Shown: positions 1-5,436 of the stretch, piece by piece | How the letters are laid out: every line of letters begins with the position of its first letter | Position numbering within the stretch: the stretch's first letter is position 1 | DNA from: a virus | Virus record (IMG/VR): IMGVR_UViG_3300045930_000231 | Span: 1 to 32,369 of that record | Length of the DNA: 32,369 nucleotides | Direction: 5' to 3' (one strand) | The notes under the pieces: model-generated | The model's database searches: none | Seen by the model: only the letters and a program-made list of their open reading frames with translations | What the model was told of the DNA's origin: nothing | Made by a program: the position numbers and the translations under genes

Positions 1-127
1 CCAGCACTCGAACAGCCCCCGCTCGTCCATCTGCACGATCCGATCGACCATCCAGCCGGTGCCCACCCGGTGCTCGTGCACCTCCACCTGGAACACACCC
101 CGGTCGTTCCGGCCCGCGACCGCAATC
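1..127. repeat. Left copy of the 127-bp terminal overlap (circular closure)
   Basis: Bases 1-127 are identical to 32243-32369. The repeat lies in the middle of the large terminase reading frame, and that frame continues without interruption when the two ends are joined. An exact odd-length overlap inside a gene is what an assembler leaves when it walks around a circular or circularly permuted molecule. A true direct terminal repeat of the virion DNA is possible but less likely inside this gene. Confidence 0.93.
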
Positions 128-1125
128 GACCCGTTGCGCTCCGGGCTCACATCGAACGCACCACAGAACGGCTCCTCCAACGTGCCCGCCCGCTCCGTCA
201 GCTTGTCCCACACGTCGATGCTGACGATCGTGTCCTCCAACCCGTCCGTCCGCGGCCAATCCCCCACACCGAACAACTCAACCGCCGCCGTACGAACCGG
301 CATCACCTCGATCTCATCAGCCATCGTCTCCGGCGCAATCAACCCCTCAGCCATCGACGGATTAGCCTGCAACCACAACCCGCGGTCATGAACATCCTCA
401 TCCGTCAACTCCGACGGATGCTCGAACGGCGCCGACCACTCGTGCCACGACACACGCGGCGACTCAGCCCACCCCTTCTCCCGGATCCGCGCGAACGTGA
501 TCCCATGCTGATGAACCTCCTGGTCAACCGCGCTGCCGGCATAGATCGTCTTGTGACCGAAGCACCCGCCCGAAGCTCTGAGCATTGGCTTCTGCGCGCC
601 AACCACCACATCCGGAATCACCATCGCCTCGTCCCACACCAACAGGTCACCCGAGTAGCCGCGGCCACCGCCCTTCGTCCGAGCCCGAAACACGATCCGC
701 GTCCCGTCCTTCAACCTGATCGACTCCTGGCCGTTCGCATGCACATACCCGCCGCGGTCCTTCACCTTCGCGTGCAACGCCGGCGAGTCCTGAATGAACG
801 CCTCGAGTCGCATCTGATGTTCCAGGCTCGTCGGGAACTCGTGCGCCGTATGCATCACAACCTCGTACCCGTGACCGGCGCCGTACTCGAACGCGATGAA
901 CCCCTCGACGACCTGGAGGATCACGCCCTTCCCGTTCTGCCGGCTCACGTCCAACCCGTCATCCGCCGCAACGAACTTGTCGACCTCGTCCAGCGCCAAC
1001 AACCCCTCAAGCACGAGCTCCTGCCACTCGTACAGATGACCGCCGTTCGCCTTCCACCACGCAACCGCATCCTTGCCAAGTGACCTCGAATGCGGCGGCA
1101 CCCACACCCGGCGCGGCTCAATCAA
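1..1125 (-). CDS. terL: Terminase large subunit, N-terminal 375 codons (continues at 32242-31925)
   Basis: This is the motor and nuclease that packages DNA into the prohead. The full protein, read across the circle junction, is about 480 residues, normal for a siphovirus large terminase. Visible motifs are a Walker A-like SRQNGKG at residues 61-67, a Walker B segment LLVWDEA with D163-E164, and the start of the C-terminal RNase H-like nuclease with D325 in AFDVSPE. The second nuclease acid, D378 in VVDATGP, lies in the other fragment. I chose the TTG at 1125 because it overlaps the stop of the HNH gene (TTGA) and a stop lies upstream in frame; a GTG at 1107 is the alternative. No neighbouring gene is recognisable as a small terminase subunit. 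Confidence 0.93.
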   Translation of the reverse strand, partial: MIEPRRVWVPPHSRSLGKDAVAWWKANGGHLYEWQELVLEGLLALDEVDKFVAADDGLDVSRQNGKGVILQVVEGFIAFEYGAGHGYEVVMHTAHEFPTSLEHQMRLEAFIQDSPALHAKVKDRGGYVHANGQESIRLKDGTRIVFRARTKGGGRGYSGDLLVWDEAMVIPDVVVGAQKPMLRASGGCFGHKTIYAGSAVDQEVHQHGITFARIREKGWAESPRVSWHEWSAPFEHPSELTDEDVHDRGLWLQANPSMAEGLIAPETMADEIEVMPVRTAAVELFGVGDWPRTDGLEDTIVSIDVWDKLTERAGTLEEPFCGAFDVSPERNGSIAVAGRNDRGVFQVEVHEHRVGTGWMVDRIVQMDERGLFECW

Positions 1126-1367
1126 AGAACGACAGACACTCTCGACTCGAACTTCCGGTTCGTCGCCCGATTACACCGCCGATGCTCCGGGCCCCGATAC
1201 CGCCGCGTCCCAGGCACATGCCCCAAATCCCACTCCGCACCAGGCTCGATCACGAGCCCACACCTCGCACACCGGCATGTACCCCGAGCCACAACCCCCG
1301 CGAACGACCGACGCAAAGCCTGATGCGCCGCGCCATACCCACGACCAGCCGTAGACAGCCTAGACAA
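1122..1367 (-). CDS. HNH endonuclease-like protein next to the terminase
   Basis: The 81-residue protein has a CxxC knuckle (C32, C35: CARC), then WDLGH, then PEHRRCN. That is the usual HNH pattern of small phage proteins beside the large terminase in cos-type phages. In characterised phages of this layout the HNH protein stimulates or takes part in terminase cutting at cos and in head morphogenesis; that role is inferred here. The start is TTG at 1367, followed by the GRGYGAAHQALRR leader typical of this family. It is translationally coupled to the terminase by a TTGA overlap. Its ribosome-binding site is weak. Confidence 0.85.
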   Translation of the reverse strand: MSRLSTAGRGYGAAHQALRRSFAGVVARGTCRCARCGLVIEPGAEWDLGHVPGTRRYRGPEHRRCNRATNRKFESRVSVVL

Positions 1368-1436
1368 CGGCCAAACGCCCGGAGAGAGAGGGGAAGACTG
1401 CGGGGGTCACATCGGCTGCTGCGCGTAAAAAGAGCG

Positions 1437-1643
1437 TCACTTCTTGATGGCTTTGGCTTCGGCGAGCGCGACCTTGGTTTGCTCGGCGCGGAACTGGTCG
1501 TTGTTCTCGAGGCGGCGTGCGGTGTCGCGTGCTTCCTGTTCGGCGCTGGCTCGCAGTCCATCACGGAAAGCGTCGTTGTCGGCCGTGCGTCGTTTGGCGA
1601 GGGTGTTGAGTTCGCCTGTCTGGGTGCTTCTGCGCCTTGCCAT
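1437..1643 (-). CDS. Small charged protein, first gene after the candidate late promoter
   Basis: The protein has 68 residues, is rich in Arg, Glu, Ala and Lys, and is predicted by eye to be largely helical. I do not recognise the family. The ATG at 1643 follows an almost perfect AAGGAGG ribosome-binding site at 1649-1655. The longer version from the GTG at 1658 would have that site inside its coding sequence and is rejected. It lies upstream of HNH and terminase, so a DNA-binding or small-terminase-like role is conceivable, but nothing in the sequence shows it. A T-rich stretch follows the stop codon on the coding strand near 1427-1433. Confidence 0.72.
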   Translation of the reverse strand: MARRRSTQTGELNTLAKRRTADNDAFRDGLRASAEQEARDTARRLENNDQFRAEQTKVALAEAKAIKK

Positions 1644-1663
1644 GTTGCCTCCTTGCACAACGA

Positions 1664-1681
1664 AGCCACCTTCCGGTGGCT
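1664..1681 (-). terminator. Hairpin with GGAA tetraloop upstream of the 68-aa gene
   Basis: On the minus strand AGCCACC-GGAA-GGTGGCT forms a perfect 7-bp stem with a GNRA-type loop. It lies between the candidate promoter (1695-1724) and the ribosome-binding site of the 68-aa gene, so it is in the 5' leader of that transcript. Only a weak T-run follows, so it could be a terminator for readthrough from the early genes or a 5' stabilising hairpin. Confidence 0.5.
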
Positions 1682-1687
1682 GATTTT

Positions 1688-1818
1688 GGTGACACCTATG
1701 GCGTTGCCGTTTCGCCTATGTCAATCCTCGCTCGGGGCGGCGAACTGCTGGACGTTGGCGAGTCACCGGTACGGGTTGGTGACGGTGGGGGTTGTATCAC
1801 ATGGGGTCGGATGTCACC
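1688..1818. repeat. Cluster of GTCACC/GGTGAC hexamers around the candidate late promoter
   Basis: The hexamer GGTGAC or its complement occurs at 1688-1693, 1762-1767, 1778-1783 and 1813-1818, with a near match at 1822-1827. The pair at 1762-1783 forms an inverted repeat, as does the 1814-1826 segment. The cluster spans the largest true gap between minus-strand genes and surrounds a consensus -35 box. It could be a set of regulator sites; chance in GC-rich DNA is not excluded. Confidence 0.4.
1695..1724 (-). promoter_or_regulatory. Candidate sigma70-type promoter for the packaging/structural genes
   Basis: The minus strand carries a perfect TTGACA at 1724-1719 and, 18 bases on, CATAGG (1700-1695) as a poor -10. 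It lies in the 170-bp gap (1644-1813), one of the few non-coding stretches, upstream of the 68-aa, HNH and terminase genes. Transcription would start near 1688. The weak -10 suggests an activator or alternative sigma factor may be needed; the phage encodes a sigma-like protein. Confidence 0.5.
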
Positions 1819-2023
1819 GATGGTGATGTGGGCTCGTGCCTTGGATTGCGCCTGTGACGCCTCTGCCGATGGCGGGTATCCCTCGGAGTTTGCGGGTGTC
1901 GCCGGCGGCGGTGCTGACGTACACCTTGAGGTCTTCGTCTACTTGGGTGCGGGTGGCGCGTTGGATGTTGGCTTCGTCTTGTGCGGCGTGGCGTTGGCGT
2001 AGGTATTGCGGGAATCGGCTCAT
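1814..2023 (-). CDS. Hypothetical 69-aa protein at the end of the early operon
   Basis: The start at 2023 overlaps the stop of the 158-aa gene as ATGA, the standard coupling in this genome. The protein begins MSRFPQYLRQRHAAQDEAN, is polar, and ends in a His-rich tail (PHHHR). I do not recognise a family. The longer reading in the same frame upstream of 2023 is antisense to nothing useful and overlaps the 158-aa gene, so it is rejected. It is the last gene before the candidate late promoter. Confidence 0.62.
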   Translation of the reverse strand: MSRFPQYLRQRHAAQDEANIQRATRTQVDEDLKVYVSTAAGDTRKLRGIPAIGRGVTGAIQGTSPHHHR

Positions 2024-2496
2024 TGGCGTTGGGCCTTTCTCTTGGCGTAGAACTGTTCGCGTTCTGCGTCGCTTGTTTCTGCTACGGGTCTGAGTTCTCG
2101 GTAGAGCTCGAGGATGCGTGGTTTGGTTTCGATGTATTCCTGGAGCATGCCTCTTACGCCGAATAGTTCGTCTTCGATTTCGGATTCGCGGTCGTAGTGC
2201 ATGCCGGCGGTTCGCATCCATTGTTCGGCACGTTGGATTGCCTTATCTCGTTTCGTTCCTGGCTCGTGCGTGGGGTTGCGCGTTCCGGCGATGACTTTTT
2301 CGACTTCGGTTTTGAGTGCGCCCCATGGCGAGCGAATCTTTCCGGCTTTGTGTCCGAGCGTGATCTTCTCGAACGAGCGTTGCACGAGCTCGGGGTGGTC
2401 GGCGTATGCGTCGATGAGTGTGTCTTCGAGGTGGCTGCCGGGTGGGTCGCCGCCGATGTCGCGCATGAACTGGTTTCGGAGGGTTTGCCAGTCCAT
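2020..2496 (-). CDS. Replication-associated protein, possibly a helicase-loader-like domain
   Basis: The protein has 158 residues. Its N-terminal half is helical and includes SPWGALKTEVEKV, a pattern like the C-terminal region of phage replisome organisers and primosomal proteins. It follows a gene for a winged-helix initiator N-terminal domain, with a 53-aa ORF between. The start is ATG at 2496, five bases after the upstream stop, with GAAGGAAGGAAGG as ribosome-binding site. That site can pair with an upstream complement, so translation may be controlled. Function is inferred from position and general composition, not from a catalytic motif. Confidence 0.72.
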   Translation of the reverse strand: MDWQTLRNQFMRDIGGDPPGSHLEDTLIDAYADHPELVQRSFEKITLGHKAGKIRSPWGALKTEVEKVIAGTRNPTHEPGTKRDKAIQRAEQWMRTAGMHYDRESEIEDELFGVRGMLQEYIETKPRILELYRELRPVAETSDAEREQFYAKRKAQRQ

Positions 2497-2498
2497 TT

Positions 2499-2660
2499 TT
2501 AGCCCTTCCTTCCTTCGGTTGGGCGTCTTCTGGTGTGCGGGGTCTTGTGTAGGACGTTGGAAGGAAGGAAGGTAGTAGTACTTCTGTCACTTCCTTCACT
2601 ACCTTCAACGCGCGCCGCGTCCACACTTTTCCGCGACCTGTCCTGCGGACGTCCGCTCAT
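2499..2660 (-). CDS. 53-aa Arg/Ser/Thr-rich ORF linking two replication genes
   Basis: The ATG at 2660 overlaps the stop of the initiator-like gene as ATGA, and the TAA at 2499 falls just before the ATG of the 158-aa gene. The ORF therefore fills the gap exactly. The sequence is low-complexity and basic, resembling the linker of two-domain replication proteins. It may be a true small protein, a leader ORF whose translation opens the RNA structure ahead of the next gene, or the linker of an initiator split by a frameshift. Confidence 0.5.
   Translation of the reverse strand: MSGRPQDRSRKSVDAARVEGSEGSDRSTTTFLPSNVLHKTPHTRRRPTEGRKG
2504..2606 (-). promoter_or_regulatory. Mutually exclusive RNA pairings over a ribosome-binding site
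   Basis: Bases 2504-2516 and 2560-2572 form a perfect 13-bp inverted repeat, and the former contains the ribosome-binding site of the 158-aa gene. Bases 2568-2576 and 2598-2606 form a perfect 9-bp inverted repeat. The middle segment is shared, so the mRNA can form either the 13-bp stem, hiding the site, or the 9-bp stem, freeing it. Both lie within the 53-aa ORF, so its translation would disturb the folds. The purine/pyrimidine repeats could instead be origin iterons. Confidence 0.5.
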
Positions 2661-3001
2661 TTGTCCACGCCCTGTCCTGCGGACGCTCTGGCTCTGGCGC
2701 GGGCCTCTCGCTTCCGTTTGCGGTCCTTCTCCCGGCGCCTGTCGCGCAGCCCGTTGTGCTCTTCCCAGTCGTGGATCGTGACCGTCCCTTCGGCGCCGTT
2801 GGGCACCCACAGGCCGGCGTCGACGAGCTCGGCGCGGGTGCGGCTGGTGGCGCCCAACATGCGTTGGATACTGCGATCCAGCTTCCCGGCGGTGCTCATT
2901 CCGCTCGAGTAGGCGAGCCCGAACGTGTAGGCGACCTTTGCCTTGTCGGACAGCCCGACGATCTTCGGGTGGCACCAGATGCGGTCGTCGATCCAGGCCA
3001 T
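2657..3001 (-). CDS. Replication initiator-like winged-helix N-terminal domain protein
   Basis: The 114-aa protein starts MAWIDDRIWCHPKIVGLS, the familiar opening of phage replication-initiation/helix-turn-helix proteins (D/W-x-HPKV-x-L-S). Residues about 1-85 form the DNA-binding domain, then a highly charged Arg/Lys/Asp segment, where such proteins usually run into a linker and C-terminal domain. Here a TGA stops it and the frame changes to the 53-aa ORF through an ATGA overlap. A 15-bp direct repeat (2637-2651 and 2671-2685), offset by 34 bases, straddles the stop. I chose the ATG at 3001; the upstream extension is rejected because it overlaps the 64-aa gene. Confidence 0.75.
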   Translation of the reverse strand: MAWIDDRIWCHPKIVGLSDKAKVAYTFGLAYSSGMSTAGKLDRSIQRMLGATSRTRAELVDAGLWVPNGAEGTVTIHDWEEHNGLRDRRREKDRKRKREARARARASAGQGVDK

Positions 3002-3002
3002 C

Positions 3003-3197
3003 TCAGGTGCCTTCAGCCCACGAGTGGGCGTGGCAGTAGCGGCTTCCCTTCCTGCATGGATTTCCGCACAAACTGCAGCGAAACGCGAAGCCGGAGCGAC
3101 GCGTGATCGTGTGCTCGATTCGGCGTAAATCTGAGCGTATTTCTGCGATTTTCTGGTGGGCGTGCTGAGCTGTCTGACGTGCGAACCGGTCATTCAT
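3003..3197 (-). CDS. 64-aa putative zinc-binding protein
   Basis: The C-terminal half has C-x2-C-x3-C-x6-C-HAH, a compact cluster of cysteines and histidines that could hold one zinc ion. The N-terminal half is basic and helical. I do not recognise a named family. It ends two bases before the initiator-like gene and starts 24 bases after the RuvC-like gene, so it belongs to the replication operon. A second ATG overlaps the first at 3193; the first (3197) gives this frame. A nucleic-acid-binding role is a guess. Confidence 0.68.
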   Translation of the reverse strand: MNDRFARQTAQHAHQKIAEIRSDLRRIEHTITRRSGFAFRCSLCGNPCRKGSRYCHAHSWAEGT

Positions 3198-3221
3198 TCC
3201 GCTGGTGCCCTTCCTGGCCGC

Positions 3222-3683
3222 TCAGGCGGCCTTGGCTTCGATGGCTTGGCGGGTGGCGAGGGCGATGCAGTACGCGTCGCACGCGTCCTGTGGCCACACG
3301 ATCGCGTCTATGCCGCCTCCGCACTCGAACGCGACGAACTGCATGATGCGTTCTTTGGTGGCGTTGCCGGGTAGTCCGACGGCTTTGCGCCACACGTTCG
3401 GCGCCCACGGCTGCACCAGCTTCGACCGCGGCAGTCGCGAGAGGATCGCGCCTTGGATGCGGTAGAGCGCGCCGGCGTTGTAGCCGCGGGGGTCTTCGAT
3501 GCCGATCGCGACGACGTCGTCCCAGAAGTGGCCTCGGGGCAGCACGTTGGTGAGACGTGCTCTCTCGAACGCGTCATGTCCTTCGGTAGGGAACCTGTCC
3601 CATTTGGGTCGCTCGAGGTCGTCGAGGTGGACTAACACGACGTCGACCGCGAACGTGGAGTAGTCGATGCCAGCGACGTACAT
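3222..3683 (-). CDS. RuvC-like Holliday junction resolvase
   Basis: The 153-aa protein has the RNase H-fold acidic pattern of RuvC-type resolvases: D7 in AGIDYST, E63 in AIGIEDPRG, and D133/D136 in PQDACDAYCIALA. Its length is right for the family. Such proteins cut branched DNA made during phage replication or recombination, or resolve it before packaging. The ATG at 3683 overlaps the previous stop (TGATG). It sits in the replication cluster and could work with the RecE/RecT-like pair further upstream in the operon. Confidence 0.85.
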   Translation of the reverse strand: MYVAGIDYSTFAVDVVLVHLDDLERPKWDRFPTEGHDAFERARLTNVLPRGHFWDDVVAIGIEDPRGYNAGALYRIQGAILSRLPRSKLVQPWAPNVWRKAVGLPGNATKERIMQFVAFECGGGIDAIVWPQDACDAYCIALATRQAIEAKAA

Positions 3684-3916
3684 CAGAACCCGATGTCCGC
3701 GATCTCAGGGTCATAGGCTGGTGTCTCAGCCCGCTCGGCCGTGTCGGCGAGCTTGAGCTGGGCGTCCCGGTTGACGGGCCGGTGGCAGTCGCCGCAGGTC
3801 CACCGGTCAGGGTCGATCCATTCGCCTTGCGGCTCGTAGACGCGCACCCGGTCGCCGCACGAGCGGCAGGTGAGGAGACGTGCTCCGGTCACGTCGTTCA
3901 CGTTCGTCCGGCCCAT
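3683..3916 (-). CDS. Small zinc-ribbon protein
   Basis: Two CxxC knuckles, at about residues 17-20 (CRSC) and 41-44 (CGDC), make a rubredoxin-like zinc ribbon in a 77-aa protein. Ribbons like this usually bind nucleic acid or other proteins; the target is unknown. The ATG at 3916 has AAGGGG upstream, while a GTG at 3901 would give the GTGA overlap seen throughout the genome and a 72-aa protein. Both starts keep the ribbon. It is coupled to the resolvase downstream by TGATG. Confidence 0.72.
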   Translation of the reverse strand: MGRTNVNDVTGARLLTCRSCGDRVRVYEPQGEWIDPDRWTCGDCHRPVNRDAQLKLADTAERAETPAYDPEIADIGF

Positions 3917-4191
3917 GTGGCCGCCCCTTGCGTTCTGGCGTGCGTGATGTTGTCGTCGAGGTTCCTGTTGATCGCGAGCTGCCCGTAGGGACGCACGCGC
4001 TTCCGACGCGACACCGGCTGAATCTCCGGATGCTGGTCTTCGCGGTGCTGGCGGTATGCCGCGCTCGTCTCAGCTACCGGGCCGGTCTGTGACCAGTCGC
4101 AGTAGCTGCAGGCAGAGGTGGTGACGACCGCGGCGCGCTCGGCGAGCACCCGTAGCTCCCACGGATGCAGCTCCACGGGCCGGCGCGCCAT
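3898..4191 (-). CDS. 97-aa putative zinc-finger protein
   Basis: Residues about 29-51 hold CSYCDWSQ followed by HREDQH, a C2H2-like arrangement with one CxxC and a paired His. The C-terminal 40 residues are basic and polar. The start at 4191 overlaps the transglycosylase stop as TGATG, which sets this start against the much longer open frame upstream; that frame is antisense to the transglycosylase and is rejected. The family is not recognised. Two further zinc-type small proteins follow in the same operon. Confidence 0.66.
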   Translation of the reverse strand: MARRPVELHPWELRVLAERAAVVTTSACSYCDWSQTGPVAETSAAYRQHREDQHPEIQPVSRRKRVRPYGQLAINRNLDDNITHARTQGAATWAGRT

Positions 4192-4688
4192 CACCAGGCC
4201 AGGCTTCCCGAAGGTCGGCATTGCCACGGGGACCAGTCGCGGCCTGACGCGTCGAAGTACCGCCACGCGGCGCGGGCCTGCTCGAGCGGCGTGTCGCCGT
4301 GCCCGTAGGTGGAGCGCGCATAAGAGCCCATCTGGAACATCCCGAGGTACTGGCCGTTGTGCGCGCGCGGTGTCATCGAGTGGCCTGATTCGCAGCGGGC
4401 GACGACGAGCGCCTGCTCGGCGTAGCGGCCGAACACCGCCCGGATCGCGGAAGCCGGATACCTGACTTCGCGGAGTAGGCCGCAGTAGGCTTCGGCGCGG
4501 GCCTGCCACAACGACAGGACCCAGTGCGCGTAACGGGCCCCGAGAACGGGACGGTTCGACACTGGGGAAGGGTCGAGGCCGAGCTCTCGCTGACACGCCT
4601 GGGTGTTGTGGCGTGCCTGGTCGATTCGTTTGTGGATCGGGGTCGCGGCGTGTGTGGCGCCGGCGAGGGTGGTTGCTGCGATGGTCAT
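4191..4688 (-). CDS. Lytic transglycosylase/lysozyme-like protein with signal peptide
   Basis: The 165-aa protein has a short signal-like N-terminus (MTIAATTLAGATHAA), then a linker with predicted helices, then a lysozyme-fold domain. Glu100 in VARCESGH is the expected catalytic acid, followed by NGQYLGMFQM and a C-terminal SPWQC. These features match Rpf/SLT-type muralytic domains, which cut peptidoglycan glycan strands. The start is fixed by an ATGA overlap with a 65-aa membrane protein. It lies among replication genes, about 9 kb from the main lysis genes measured in this window, so it may act early, at entry or in lysogeny; this is inference. Confidence 0.82.
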   Translation of the reverse strand: MTIAATTLAGATHAATPIHKRIDQARHNTQACQRELGLDPSPVSNRPVLGARYAHWVLSLWQARAEAYCGLLREVRYPASAIRAVFGRYAEQALVVARCESGHSMTPRAHNGQYLGMFQMGSYARSTYGHGDTPLEQARAAWRYFDASGRDWSPWQCRPSGSLAW

Positions 4689-4882
4689 GGCGATTGCGAC
4701 GCGGATTGCTCCGTCCCCTTTCGGTTGCTTTCCCCGTCTTCGGCCGGGGATCGGTAGGTCGCCATCAGCCAGAGCGAGGCGACGGTCAGAACGAGGGCGC
4801 GTAGTCCGAGGAGCACGTCGATGGTGAGGAACCCGGCGGCGACGAGCAGCAGGTACGGGAAGCCGAAGCCCATGTAGAACAT
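4685..4882 (-). CDS. 65-aa membrane protein paired with the transglycosylase
   Basis: Residues about 2-42 are strongly hydrophobic, enough for one long or two short membrane segments, followed by a polar charged tail. The start overlaps the sigma-like gene as TGATG and the stop overlaps the transglycosylase start as ATGA, so the two are co-translated. A holin-like or anchoring role for the adjacent muralytic enzyme fits the pairing. No motif proves it, and it is not placed with the late lysis genes. Confidence 0.7.
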   Translation of the reverse strand: MFYMGFGFPYLLLVAAGFLTIDVLLGLRALVLTVASLWLMATYRSPAEDGESNRKGTEQSASQSP

Positions 4883-5334
4883 CAGTCGGCGTCCCTGAGT
4901 TTCCGTCGCGCGCGTTGCAGCGCGTTCCCGTGTCGCCGGGACGACTTGGTGGGTGCACCGTTGACGTGGTCCCTGATCGCCTTTCGTTCTGTGGGTGTGA
5001 GGTGTGCGCGCGCCAGGTCGACGAGCTGAAGCCGGGCGGCGATCCGATCACGCACATCCATCGGGTCGACCTCACGGTCGAAGTCGGCTGTCCGCTTCAG
5101 CCGGGTCGCTGCTTGCAGCAGGTCACGCAGGTGCCGGTGCACGACCGTGCGCGCAAGCGCGGGGAACGTTCCGCGGGCCGGGTCGTAGACACCGGTCGCC
5201 TCCCACAACGCGACGAGCGCCTCCTGGCGAACGTCGTCCGGGTCGAGGCGGGGGATCCGGTAGTCGGCGGCGATCCCGAGTGCGATCCCTCGGTGCCGCG
5301 TCCACAGCGCAGGCCGACGATCAGTCGTTCCCAC
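4882..5334 (-). CDS. Sigma-70-like RNA polymerase sigma factor
   Basis: Residues about 15-80 resemble sigma region 2 (DPDDVRQEALVALWEATG ... FPALARTVVHRHLRDLL), and residues about 111-148 resemble a short region 4 helix-turn-helix (LTPTERKAIRDH). At 150 aa it is the size of phage and ECF-like small sigma factors. It could redirect host RNA polymerase to phage promoters; the candidate late promoter with a good -35 and poor -10 is one target to test. The start is GTG at 5334 with AGGGGG just upstream, partly inside a hairpin. Confidence 0.78.
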   Translation of the reverse strand: MGTTDRRPALWTRHRGIALGIAADYRIPRLDPDDVRQEALVALWEATGVYDPARGTFPALARTVVHRHLRDLLQAATRLKRTADFDREVDPMDVRDRIAARLQLVDLARAHLTPTERKAIRDHVNGAPTKSSRRHGNALQRARRKLRDAD

Positions 5335-5337
5335 AGT

Positions 5338-5362
5338 AATCCCCCTGCAAATGCGGGGGATT
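5338..5362 (-). promoter_or_regulatory. Hairpin over the ribosome-binding site of the sigma-like gene
   Basis: AATCCCCC (5338-5345) and GGGGGATT (5355-5362) form a perfect 8-bp inverted repeat with a 9-base loop. On the minus strand the 3' arm contains AGGGGG, the likely ribosome-binding site, only three bases before the GTG start at 5334. Folding would block sigma translation. It may also serve as a binding site beside attP. Confidence 0.55.
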
Positions 5363-5420
5363 GGGATGGACGCTTACGCGGGTTCGATTCCCGCCGCCTC
5401 CACTTTCCCCGCAAATAGCG
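5342..5420. repeat. Direct repeats flanking the attP core (candidate arm sites)
   Basis: On the plus strand CCCCTGCAAATGCG (5342-5355) and CCCCGCAAATAGCG (5407-5420) are the same 13-base string with single-base indels. They lie on each side of the tRNA-like core at 5378-5402. Tyrosine integrases and their directionality factors bind repeats of this kind beside the core. An 8-bp palindrome CGATATCG is at 5419-5426. Confidence 0.45.
5378..5402 (+). other. attP: Candidate attP core: 3' end of a tRNA or tmRNA gene
   Basis: On the plus strand GCGGG (5378-5382), TTCGATT (5383-5389) and CCCGC (5390-5394) make a perfect T-arm of 5 bp with a 7-base loop. CGCCTCC (5395-5401) and A (5402) follow, as in the 3' acceptor arm and discriminator. 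No 5' half is present, so it is not a functional tRNA here. Temperate phages carry just such 3' ends so that integration restores the host gene. A tyrosine integrase lies 0.7 kb away. The host gene could be a tRNA or tmRNA. Confidence 0.8.
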
Positions 5421-5436
5421 ATATCGGGAAGGAACG

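Noticed and set aside
1-127. Direct terminal repeat of the virion as in T7-type phages
   Set aside because: It lies in the middle of the terminase coding sequence and has a length typical of assembly overlap; kept only as a less likely alternative.
70-1083. Plus-strand frame of 337 codons
   Set aside because: It is antisense to the large terminase and has an Arg/Pro/His-rich composition typical of shadow frames in GC-rich genomes.
1250-1669. 139-codon minus-strand frame overlapping HNH and the 68-aa gene
   Set aside because: It runs in another frame through two better-supported genes and is low-complexity.
3898-4596. 232-codon version of the zinc-finger gene
   Set aside because: The first 135 codons overlap the transglycosylase in a shadow frame; the TGATG junction at 4191 marks the real start.
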